A model generated the notes under the pieces. The model had not been told where the DNA came from. It saw only the letters and a list, made by a program, of their open reading frames with translations, and did not search any database. Both the position numbers and the translations under genes were made by a program. From Ignavibacteria bacterium (lineage in GTDB: Bacteria; Bacteroidota; Ignavibacteria; Ignavibacteriales; Ignavibacteriaceae), in NCBI GenBank assembly GCA_029863735.1, contig JAOTUT010000144.1:1-5283 (forward strand): DNA of 5,283 nt, in the 5' to 3' direction. Positions 1 through 5,283 of this stretch are shown here, one piece after another (position 1 is the first letter of the stretch; the number at the start of each line of letters is the position of its first letter).

Positions 1-82
1 ATTGGTTGTTCAAAGTTGTTTGAGCTAAAACGATTGAGGCAAAAACTGAAACAATTAAAAGTGATGTATATAAATGTTTCAT
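1..82 (-). CDS. Start of a secreted protein, 3' part outside window
   Basis: An ATG at 82 opens a frame that stays open to the window edge, giving 27 codons. The product begins MKHLYTSLLIVSVFASIVLA followed by QTTLNNQ. This is a textbook Sec signal peptide: a short start with one Lys, a hydrophobic stretch of about 15 residues, and a likely signal peptidase I site after VLA, leaving Gln as the first mature residue. A GGAA sequence lies 6 nt upstream of the ATG and could serve as a weak ribosome binding site. The start is 59 nt after the stop of the barrel gene and only 11 nt after the stop codon of the orphan T9SS-tail remnant. The protein is therefore exported to the periplasm, outer membrane or outside. 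Its function cannot be told from the visible part. Given its neighbours it may be another T9SS cargo or an envelope protein, but that is a guess. Confidence 0.75.
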   Translation of the reverse strand, partial: MKHLYTSLLIVSVFASIVLAQTTLNNQ

Positions 83-93
83 AATGTATTCCA

Positions 94-134
94 TTATTTT
101 ATTAATATCATTTTCTTTGTTTCATTATAATATT
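94..134 (-). pseudogene. Orphan 3' end of a T9SS sorting-domain gene
   Basis: Read on the minus strand, this stretch encodes KYYNETKKMILIK followed by TAA. That matches the terminal ENYIETKKMILLK and stop of the 14-repeat propeller gene (1026-1066). By eye 37 of 41 positions agree, with a perfect 22-nt core at 103-124 matching 1035-1056. No T9SS domain precedes it: directly upstream is the stop codon (144-142) of the beta-barrel gene, and the remnant lies in that same reading frame. It is best read as the leftover end of a T9SS cargo gene that was interrupted, replaced or partly deleted here. It has no ribosome binding site or start of its own and is unlikely to be translated as a separate product. 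The level of identity makes chance similarity unlikely even in AT-rich DNA. Confidence 0.7.
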
Positions 135-141
135 TAATAAT

Positions 142-966
142 TTAAAAGTTATAACGGGCTCCTACAGAGATACTCCCTTCCAAGTTAGATTCTATTTGCC
201 CGATTCTTCCTTTTAACAGAATATCAAATTGATCTGTTATCTCTATGCTTTGTCTCAATGCGATTCCAGCATTCTGAAATGGGCCAGCTGAAAGTCCTAC
301 CCAAGTAAGATTTCTTGACTCTTTACTTCCAAATCCAAAACCCATATCAAACATACTCCCAGATAAAAGTGGGACACTGCTTAAATACTGAGATGTAAAA
401 TGAAAAGCCTGTTTATTACCAATTCGGATATCACTTGATAATTGAATATTGTTATTATTGTTAATGAGATATTCATCTAAACCACCTGAGTAATAATCAG
501 GTTTGTTTGAAAACCAAACGACTCCACCATTTAATTCAAAATATTTAGTGTTTAGTCCAATAAAAGGATTAACGTAGAATGTTGAGTAGCCAGGAATTGC
601 GTAATCATACTGATAATATGGATATGAATAATTCGTGTTTTCTGTATGTGCGTCGTTGATTGTCAAACCACCACTCCTAAATCCCAGATTTAAAACATCA
701 ATATTGTGAGTAATTCCCACTCCATAATCAAAATACGTGTAGTTAGTTACGCTAGTTGCCTGACCTTCGCAGTTATAGGTAACGTTGGCATATTTTCCCA
801 AACCCAGCATTAGATCAACAAAAGTGTTTGAAGTTCCTGTTGAGTCAGGTGTAAAACAGACTATGTTTGGATAAAGAAAACATAGCAGTAGAATTCTTGT
901 TTTATGATTTAAAAACCAGCTAAATAATCGCTTACGTTTTTCTTTAATTGATATATTTGTATTCAT
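142..966 (-). CDS. Predicted outer-membrane beta-barrel protein, family unknown
   Basis: The product is 274 residues. A basic N-terminus (KEKRKR, residues 8-13) is followed by a hydrophobic stretch, ILLLCFLYPNIVCF (25-38), which can act as an unusually long signal peptide. No downstream Met gives a better one. From about residue 47 the protein is rich in Gly, Tyr, Asn and Ser, with alternating polar and apolar strands such as FELNGGVVWF (143-152), AFHFTSQYL (187-195), TWVGLSAGPF (221-230), FDILLKGRIG (247-256) and EGSISVGARYNF (263-274). It ends in Phe, the usual C-terminal signal for BAM-assembled barrels. The pattern suggests roughly 8-12 strands, with a long loop near 105-130 and an Asn run at 169-173. 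The start ATG has AAGG 7 nt upstream. The gene lies 59 nt after the 14-repeat propeller gene and may be co-transcribed with it, but it lacks a T9SS tail, as expected for a membrane barrel. I do not recognise the family. It could be a small pore, an anchor or a porin-like protein. Confidence 0.8.
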   Translation of the reverse strand: MNTNISIKEKRKRLFSWFLNHKTRILLLCFLYPNIVCFTPDSTGTSNTFVDLMLGLGKYANVTYNCEGQATSVTNYTYFDYGVGITHNIDVLNLGFRSGGLTINDAHTENTNYSYPYYQYDYAIPGYSTFYVNPFIGLNTKYFELNGGVVWFSNKPDYYSGGLDEYLINNNNNIQLSSDIRIGNKQAFHFTSQYLSSVPLLSGSMFDMGFGFGSKESRNLTWVGLSAGPFQNAGIALRQSIEITDQFDILLKGRIGQIESNLEGSISVGARYNF

Positions 967-1025
967 TGAACAACCTTAAAAATTAAGAAATAAAATCCTC
1001 CAATTGTAAGAGGTATTTCTAATTT

Positions 1026-1066
1026 TTATTTAAGTAATATCATTTTCTTTGTTTCAATATAATTTT
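1026..1066 (-). repeat. Direct repeat flanking the barrel gene, copy 1
   Basis: This copy is the functional 3' end and stop codon of the 14-repeat propeller gene. The second copy is the orphan tail at 94-134, in the same orientation, with 37 of 41 positions identical by eye. The two copies bracket exactly one gene, the outer-membrane beta-barrel. Recombination between them would remove the barrel gene and leave the propeller gene with an intact tail and stop codon, 11 nt upstream of the signal-peptide gene starting at 82. Confidence 0.7.
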
Positions 1067-3122
1067 CCGTTTTTAACTGATAGAAATAAACTCCACTTGG
1101 ATAATTGTTCGCATCCCATTCAACTTCATAAGTGCCTGCTGGTTTATGTTCATCAACGAGAGTTGCAACTTCATTGCTTAGTACATCATAAATCTTTAAA
1201 GTTTGCTGACTGCCTACTGGCACCTGCCAGCTTATTTTAGTTGTGGGATTAAAGGGATTGGGGTAGTTTTGATGTAAGTGGTAAGCAGCTGGCATTTCAT
1301 CAATCTCTTTTTCTTCAACAAAGGTAGCACCACCATTTGATGTATGAAGAATTGTCCCGTTTTCACCTGCTATCCAACCATTGTTTAAGTCTGTGAAATA
1401 GATTGAAAGTAAATCATTATCAGTTATATATCTAGGGTTCCATGTTGCTCCCCCGTCAGTCGTATTTAAAAGAGTTCCACGTTCACCAACGGTCCAACCT
1501 ATTTCAGTATCTGTGAAATAGACAGATTCTAAATCGTCTGTTGTTCCACTTAACTCAATAATCCAGTTTACTCCGCCATTTGTTGTTTTTAAGATTGTTC
1601 CATACCAACCTACTGACCAACCTGTATTTTGGTCAATGAAATATATTGATGTTAATACTTCGCTTACTCCAGTTGGTTGTGGATTCCAAATAGTACCGCC
1701 ATCAGTTGTATTTAAGATTAATCCATTCCATCCTACGGTCCATCCAACGACTTGGTTAACGAAAAAGATTGAAAAAAGAGGGAGAGAAGTACCACTTAAC
1801 TGTGTATTCCAATTTATACCCCCATCTGTTGTATTCAAAATGCTTCCAGAACCTCCAACTGTCCAGCCAATGATATCATTAATGAAATAGACTGAATACA
1901 ACATTTGGGTCGTCCCACTAATTTGCAGATTCCAGGTAAATCCACTGTCTGTAGTATGATATATTTTTCCACCGGCTCCAACCGTCCAACCCTTTACAAT
2001 ATTTGCAAAATAGGTTGCTTTCAAGTTACCCATCGATACATTTGATTGATCGGTCCAGTTTATTCCACCATCCAAAGTAATCAAAATCGCCCCAGTGTTT
2101 CCGACAGAACAACCAAAATTATTGTCAACAAAAACAATTGAATTTAAATCTCGCCTTGTTCCAGGTGCTTGCGATGTCCAAATTTGCCCTGTATCTGATG
2201 TATTGTAAATTATTCCTTTTGTACCAACTGCCCAACCGAAATTAAAATCTGAAAAATTGACAGAATAAAATCCTCCATCAGCTCCACTTAATTGCTGATT
2301 CCAGCTAATTCCTGAATCAGTCGTTTTTAGTACAATCCCTCCATTTATTATATGCGTGCCCACTGCCCAACCTGTATTACTATTAACAAAATAAACTGAA
2401 TAGAACCATTCGGCCGAATTATAATATGGACTCTGCCAGGTCGAACCGCTATTTGTAGTTCTAAGAATTATACTTGGTGCACCGGCTATGTACCCAGTGT
2501 CTACATTTGTAAAAAAAACCGAAAATAAATTGCTAGTAGTTCCGCTTGTCTGCGAGTTCCAGTCTATTCCTCCATTTGTTGTTTTTAAGATTGTACCAAT
2601 CTCTCCAACCGCCCATCCCGTAGAATTGTTAATAAAGTATACTGATATTAGTAACCTTGTAGTTCCACTTGTCTGGGGAATCCAGTTTGTGCCGCCATTT
2701 GTGGTACCGATAATTGTCCCATTTCGCCCAACAGCCCATCCTGAATCAAGATTTGTAAAGCGAACTGATGTCAAATCTTCCGTGGTTCCACTTACTTGTG
2801 AGGTCCAATTAATGCCACCATTTGTCGACTTTAGTATCGTGCCAGCATATCCAACTGCCCAGCCAACATCATCATCAATAAAATGAACGGACATTAAATG
2901 TTCTGTAGTGCCACTAATCAAAGGTTCCCAGTTCATTCCACCGTTTGTAGATTTAATCACCGTACCCGCGATGCCAACAGCAATTGCTGTGTTTGGATTA
3001 AATACATTGATTTCTATTAAATCATTTCCCTGCGGTAAAGGATTTTGCCAGAACCAGTTTTCTTGTGCAAGTATACTCTGCTGGAAAATAACTGCTGTGA
3101 TAATTAATAATATTTTATTCAT
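1026..3122 (-). CDS. Secreted YCF48-like 14-repeat beta-propeller protein with T9SS tail
   Basis: The predicted product is 698 residues. The start is set at the ATG at 3122: it has GAGG 6 nt upstream and gives a clean signal peptide, MNKILLIITAVIFQQSILA, cut before Gln20. An in-frame GTG at 3158 would add 12 residues before the signal peptide and overlap the previous gene's stop, so it is less likely. Residues 54-601 hold fourteen Asp-box repeats of the YCF48/BNR type, each with a strand like TILKTTNGGxxW and a following [DN]xGW[AT]VG strand. Nearly all are spaced 41 residues apart. A half repeat at about 21-53 could close the ring with the last Asp box. Residues 613-698 form a T9SS type A-like sorting domain (NYPNPFNP at 619-626, TKKMILLK at the end), directing export across the outer membrane. 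YCF48 in cyanobacteria aids photosystem II assembly; here only the fold is shared, and no photosynthetic role is implied. Fourteen repeats would fit two seven-bladed propellers. The ligand is unknown. Confidence 0.9.
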   Translation of the reverse strand: MNKILLIITAVIFQQSILAQENWFWQNPLPQGNDLIEINVFNPNTAIAVGIAGTVIKSTNGGMNWEPLISGTTEHLMSVHFIDDDVGWAVGYAGTILKSTNGGINWTSQVSGTTEDLTSVRFTNLDSGWAVGRNGTIIGTTNGGTNWIPQTSGTTRLLISVYFINNSTGWAVGEIGTILKTTNGGIDWNSQTSGTTSNLFSVFFTNVDTGYIAGAPSIILRTTNSGSTWQSPYYNSAEWFYSVYFVNSNTGWAVGTHIINGGIVLKTTDSGISWNQQLSGADGGFYSVNFSDFNFGWAVGTKGIIYNTSDTGQIWTSQAPGTRRDLNSIVFVDNNFGCSVGNTGAILITLDGGINWTDQSNVSMGNLKATYFANIVKGWTVGAGGKIYHTTDSGFTWNLQISGTTQMLYSVYFINDIIGWTVGGSGSILNTTDGGINWNTQLSGTSLPLFSIFFVNQVVGWTVGWNGLILNTTDGGTIWNPQPTGVSEVLTSIYFIDQNTGWSVGWYGTILKTTNGGVNWIIELSGTTDDLESVYFTDTEIGWTVGERGTLLNTTDGGATWNPRYITDNDLLSIYFTDLNNGWIAGENGTILHTSNGGATFVEEKEIDEMPAAYHLHQNYPNPFNPTTKISWQVPVGSQQTLKIYDVLSNEVATLVDEHKPAGTYEVEWDANNYPSGVYFYQLKTENYIETKKMILLK
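1320..2963 (-). repeat. Tandem array of fourteen ~123-nt Asp-box repeats
   Basis: The protein repeats start at residues 54, 95, 136, 177, 218, 263, 304, 345, 386, 427, 468, 509, 550 and 590 of the 698-residue product. Spacing is 41 residues in eleven of thirteen intervals, with one of 45 (a four-residue insert near THIINGG) and one of 40. Repeats in the first half carry mostly GWAVG, those in the second half mostly GWTVG or GWSVG, and the seventh is the most divergent (GCSVG). The DNA copies have diverged, but short identical blocks survive, for example 1576-1598 and 2572-2594. Confidence 0.9.
1576..1598 (-). repeat. 23-nt exact direct repeat within the propeller array
   Basis: The 23 bases at 1576-1598 are identical to those at 2572-2594. 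Both encode the Asp-box strand of a repeat, the twelfth and the fourth respectively. They lie 996 nt (332 codons) apart in the same frame. Recombination or slippage between them would remove eight repeats without a frameshift. Confidence 0.8.
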
Positions 3123-3128
3123 AACTAA

Positions 3129-3132
3129 CCTC
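3129..3132 (-). promoter_or_regulatory. Ribosome binding site deciding the 3122 start
   Basis: GAGG on the minus strand sits 6 nt before the ATG at 3122. It favours that start over the upstream in-frame GTG at 3158, which overlaps the stop codon of the preceding gene. The N-terminus it gives is also the one that begins directly with a signal peptide. Confidence 0.75.
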
Positions 3133-3154
3133 AAAAAATTTTTATTATGAATTT

Positions 3155-4390
3155 TCACTTCATCAACACCATCTTTTTAGTTTCAACAAAATCTCCTGCT
3201 ATAAGTTGATAGAAATAAACACCGCTCGAATAATTACTTGCATCCCATTCAACTTTATAATTGCCTGCAGGTTTGTATTCATCAACAAGAGTTGCAACCT
3301 CATTTCCAAGAACATCATAGATTTTTAAGGTCTGCCAACTGCTTACAGGTGACTGCCAACTAATTTTTGTGCTTGGATTGAATGGGTTGGGGTAGTTTTG
3401 TGATAGTGAGTAATCCGATAACAGATATATTTTATCTGTCACACTTGTAATCATCTCAGATAGAGGTCGTTTACAAACAAATCCATTTGTGGTACCAGCA
3501 AAAAGGTAATTATTATTTGTTACTAAGAGTGTACGAATATTTAAGTTGGGGAGTCCCTCACTAACCCAAGTCCAAGATATTCCATCATTTTGAGTGAGAT
3601 ATATTCCTGAACCTATTGTTGCAACAAAAAGATTGGTATCTACAAGGACTAAAGTCCAAATTTCTACATTGGGAACACTCCCGCTTATATTGATCCAATT
3701 TTCACCATAATTGCTAGAAAAAAAGATTCCATATACTGCTGTTCCTGCATATACTTTTGAACCTTGAGCAGCAAGAGACAAAATAGCATTACCTGGCAAT
3801 CCATTACTTATAGAAAACCAATTCATCCCATCGTCAGTTGAACGAAAAACCCCTTCGATAGAAGTTGTATAAATATCTTCTCCATTAGAAGCTAATGAAA
3901 GAAATGAACTAAATTGAGGTAGGCCAGTATTTACTTCAATCCAGCTATTACCGTTATCAGATGATCTGAGAATGCCATTACCGGAATCCGCAGTAGCGGC
4001 ATATACATATGACTTATGTTTTAGAACAACGTGAACATTTTCGTCTGGTGCTATCCCTGAATCAGGAGCAACCCAAGAATTACCAAGATCACTAGACAGA
4101 TAAATACCCCATCCAAAACTGCCGGCTACTAGAATTGAATCGATGAAAGCAAAACTCCAACCACCGGCAAACGGTAATCCTGTAAGTGTATCCCAACTTA
4201 CTCCAAAATCCATTGAACGGAAGACATAACCGGGTTGCTGAAATCCAATTTCGGTTCCAGCAAAAACAACAGAATCTTTATTTGCAAGTCCCCACACGTC
4301 AACTGTCTCTGGCAATGGATATTCTATCCATTGAGAGTAAGTGCTAGTTATAAGAAAAAGAGAGAAAACAACTTTTAGATAATTTTTCAT
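3155..4390 (-). CDS. Secreted seven-repeat beta-propeller protein with T9SS tail
   Basis: The product is 411 residues and complete. It begins with a signal peptide, MKNYLKVVFSLFLITSTYS, probably cut before Gln20. Seven propeller repeats follow, marked by strands at residues 55, 95, 139, 180, 221, 262 and 303 (YVFRS, GIYLS, GILRS, GVFRS, GIFFS, GIYLT, GFVCK). The first six carry Asp boxes such as RSTDDGMNW (183-191); the seventh has lost the box. Loops often read NGLP or EGLP. Seven units fit a single seven-bladed propeller of the BNR/sortilin-like type. Residues 326-411 are a T9SS sorting domain with NYPNPFNP (332-339) and terminal TKKMVLMK, so the protein should be exported to the cell surface or medium. 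AGGAG lies 7 nt before the ATG. The gene sits 32 nt after the upstream paralogue and 32 nt before the 14-repeat gene. There is no sialidase catalytic signature, so binding or structural roles are as likely as enzymatic ones. Confidence 0.9.
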   Translation of the reverse strand: MKNYLKVVFSLFLITSTYSQWIEYPLPETVDVWGLANKDSVVFAGTEIGFQQPGYVFRSMDFGVSWDTLTGLPFAGGWSFAFIDSILVAGSFGWGIYLSSDLGNSWVAPDSGIAPDENVHVVLKHKSYVYAATADSGNGILRSSDNGNSWIEVNTGLPQFSSFLSLASNGEDIYTTSIEGVFRSTDDGMNWFSISNGLPGNAILSLAAQGSKVYAGTAVYGIFFSSNYGENWINISGSVPNVEIWTLVLVDTNLFVATIGSGIYLTQNDGISWTWVSEGLPNLNIRTLLVTNNNYLFAGTTNGFVCKRPLSEMITSVTDKIYLLSDYSLSQNYPNPFNPSTKISWQSPVSSWQTLKIYDVLGNEVATLVDEYKPAGNYKVEWDASNYSSGVYFYQLIAGDFVETKKMVLMK

Positions 4391-4397
4391 TGCTTTA

Positions 4398-4402
4398 CTC
4401 CT
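4398..4402 (-). promoter_or_regulatory. Strong ribosome binding site of the seven-repeat gene
   Basis: AGGAG on the minus strand lies 7 nt before the ATG at 4390, within the 32-nt gap after the upstream gene. It is the best Shine-Dalgarno match in the window and confirms the start. Confidence 0.8.
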
Positions 4403-4422
4403 GTAATATTTAATTTGGAATT

Positions 4423-5283
4423 TTATTTCATTAAAATCATCTTCTTTGTTTGAACAAAGCTCTCAGTTTTTAATTGATAAAAATATATTCCGCTCGTCAG
4501 ATTCCGACCTACGTCGGAATGACTATTGAATTCAACTTCATAACTTCCTGCAGGTTTATATTCATCAACGAGAGTTGCAACTTCATTCCCAAGCACATCA
4601 TAAACTTTTAAAGTTTGCCAGCAGCCTACTGGTACTTGCCAACTAATTTTTGTGCTTGGGTTGAATGGGTTGGGGTAGTTTTGCTTTAAGGAAAAATTTG
4701 TTGGAACAAAAATATCACTGGGATTTAACACTTCGGTTGTTGGAGAAGTGCTCTTGAAAACTCCACTGTATGTTCCCACATATACAAAATCATCTGAGTC
4801 AACTCCAAGAGAAATTACATTCATATCAGTGAGTCCTGAATTAATTTGATCCCAACTGACACCATTATCTGTAGTTATGAATACACCATCTCCATTGGTC
4901 CCCGCGAATATTTGACCGCTTGAGTTAATAATTAATGAATTTACTATTGTCCCCGGAATTCCCAAACTAAACCAATTATCACCATTATCAGTTGAAGAAT
5001 AAACGCCGTTAAAAACTATCCCAGCAAAGAGATGATCCGAATCATCAATCAGAATAGTCCTAACATCTGGATATATTGGTAATCCATTATTGATCTCAGT
5101 CCAATTTTCACCGTCATCTGTGGAACGAAAAATTCCATAGTGCGATGTTCCGGCAAATATATCACCAGCACTATTAGAAGCTAATGTATGAACATCAATA
5201 CCTGAAGGACTGGGAAAACCATTGTTTACAGGCATCCAGGTTGATCCGTCATCTATTGATCGATAAACCCCTCCACCAGTACC
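4423..5283 (-). CDS. Secreted Asp-box propeller protein with T9SS tail, 5' end outside window
   Basis: The frame is open from the window edge, giving 286 residues plus stop. The Met at 5235 is internal: the 16 residues before it, ending VYRSIDDGSTW, form a normal Asp box that continues the repeat pattern, so the gene starts beyond 5283. Five repeat strands are visible (GVYRS, GIFRS, GVYSS, GVFIT, GVFKS at residues 5, 50, 93, 133 and 174), four with Asp boxes such as STDDGENW. As in the neighbour, the last one is degenerate. If this is also a seven-bladed propeller, about two repeats and a signal peptide are missing. Residues 196-286 are the T9SS domain (NYPNPFNP at 202-209, terminal TKKMILMK). 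That domain carries an odd insert, SHSDVGR at 254-260, encoded by a palindrome. It is the closest paralogue of the next gene downstream in repeat style and tail. The ligand or activity is unknown. Confidence 0.88.
   Translation of the reverse strand, partial: GTGGGVYRSIDDGSTWMPVNNGFPSPSGIDVHTLASNSAGDIFAGTSHYGIFRSTDDGENWTEINNGLPIYPDVRTILIDDSDHLFAGIVFNGVYSSTDNGDNWFSLGIPGTIVNSLIINSSGQIFAGTNGDGVFITTDNGVSWDQINSGLTDMNVISLGVDSDDFVYVGTYSGVFKSTSPTTEVLNPSDIFVPTNFSLKQNYPNPFNPSTKISWQVPVGCWQTLKVYDVLGNEVATLVDEYKPAGSYEVEFNSHSDVGRNLTSGIYFYQLKTESFVQTKKMILMK
4496..4523 (-). repeat. Palindromic element inserted in frame in a T9SS tail
   Basis: On the minus strand the arms are GTCATTCCGAC (4523-4513) and GTCGGAAT plus GAC (4508-4501, 4498-4496), around a GTAG loop and with a two-base bulge (CT, 4500-4499). 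The inner 8-bp arms pair perfectly. The segment is richer in G+C than its surroundings. It encodes most of SHSDVGRN at a place where the two paralogous tails have a shorter segment (VEWDASNYSSG and VEWDANNYPSG against VEFN...NLTSG). Palindromes of this kind are often dispersed repeats in bacterial genomes, and Rickettsia palindromic elements are a known case of in-frame insertion in genes. Whether this one is dispersed cannot be seen from a single copy. Confidence 0.65.

Noticed and set aside
124..129. TATAAT on the minus strand upstream of the gene starting at 82, as a -10 box
   Set aside because: No matching -35 box lies at a suitable distance, and the hexamer falls within the orphan tail codons TAT AAT. 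Chance matches are common in AT-rich DNA, and promoter consensus differs in Bacteroidota.
448..462. AAT/AAC run encoding five Asn in the barrel protein as a variable microsatellite
   Set aside because: It is too short and interrupted by AAC codons to be a likely slippage site.
142..966. PorP/SprF-type T9SS accessory barrel
   Set aside because: I see none of the usual N-terminal motif of that family, and those proteins pair with a different type of sorting domain. Only a generic barrel call is supported.
993..1018. Possible weak terminator hairpin after the 14-repeat gene
   Set aside because: The stem is only CCTC with GAGG plus four A-T pairs separated by a bulge, with a 9-nt loop and an interrupted T run. 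It is too weak to call in DNA this AT-rich. The GGAGG here is also too far from any start codon to act as a ribosome binding site.
1049..3150. Several open frames on the plus strand at 1049-1240, 1636-1890, 2488-2886 and 2908-3150
   Set aside because: They lie opposite the 14-repeat gene and repeat motifs such as PPFVVFKIVP, which are just the complement of the Asp-box repeats. They have no signal peptide, ribosome binding site or independent coding character.
3123..3158. GTG start at 3158 for the 14-repeat protein, overlapping the upstream stop
   Set aside because: It would put 12 polar residues before a complete signal peptide, while the ATG at 3122 has a well-placed GAGG.
1026..4390. Sialidase or photosystem II assembly function for the propeller proteins
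   Set aside because: Asp boxes and YCF48-like repeats define the fold only. No sialidase catalytic residues or photosynthetic context are visible.
5233..5235. ATG at 5235 as the start of the first propeller gene
   Set aside because: The frame stays open upstream and the preceding residues form a normal Asp box, so this Met is internal.

Overview
The window is AT-rich. All five genes that can be recognised lie on the minus strand, closely spaced, so transcription runs from high to low coordinates. Three of the five end in a C-terminal type IX secretion (T9SS) sorting domain with the hallmark NYPNPFNP, a central YDVL.NEVATLV and a terminal TKKM.L.K. This signature, together with A+T-rich DNA and short gaps with GAGG or AGGAG ribosome binding sites, points to the Bacteroidota/Ignavibacteriota/Chlorobi group. 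The NPFNP[ST]TKISW variant is most typical of Ignavibacteria-like genomes. That placement is an inference from the motif, not a database result.

Layout in transcription order: (1) 5283-4423, a secreted Asp-box beta-propeller protein whose 5' end lies outside the window. (2) 4390-3155, a complete secreted protein with seven propeller repeats. (3) 3122-1026, a large secreted protein with fourteen YCF48-like Asp-box repeats. (4) 966-142, a predicted outer-membrane beta-barrel protein of unknown family. (5) 82-1, the first 27 codons of a gene that begins with a clear signal peptide and runs off the window. Gaps are 32, 32, 59 and 59 nt, so the set could be one operon. No convincing promoter or terminator is visible.

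Genes 1-3 look like surface-attached or released propeller proteins carried across the outer membrane by T9SS. The barrel would sit in the outer membrane. Nothing in the sequence identifies a ligand or enzymatic activity.

The most unusual signals are two small-scale ones. First, the barrel gene is flanked by a direct repeat. The last ~40 nt of the 14-repeat propeller gene, including its stop codon, recur just after the barrel gene as an orphan T9SS-tail end, suggesting that the barrel was inserted into, or can be looped out of, the 3' end of a T9SS cargo gene. Second, a GC-richer palindrome lies in frame inside the T9SS tail of the first gene and adds a few residues to the domain, resembling a mobile palindromic repeat tolerated within a protein. 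The 14-repeat count (2 x 7) next to a 7-repeat neighbour also suggests a tandem double propeller.
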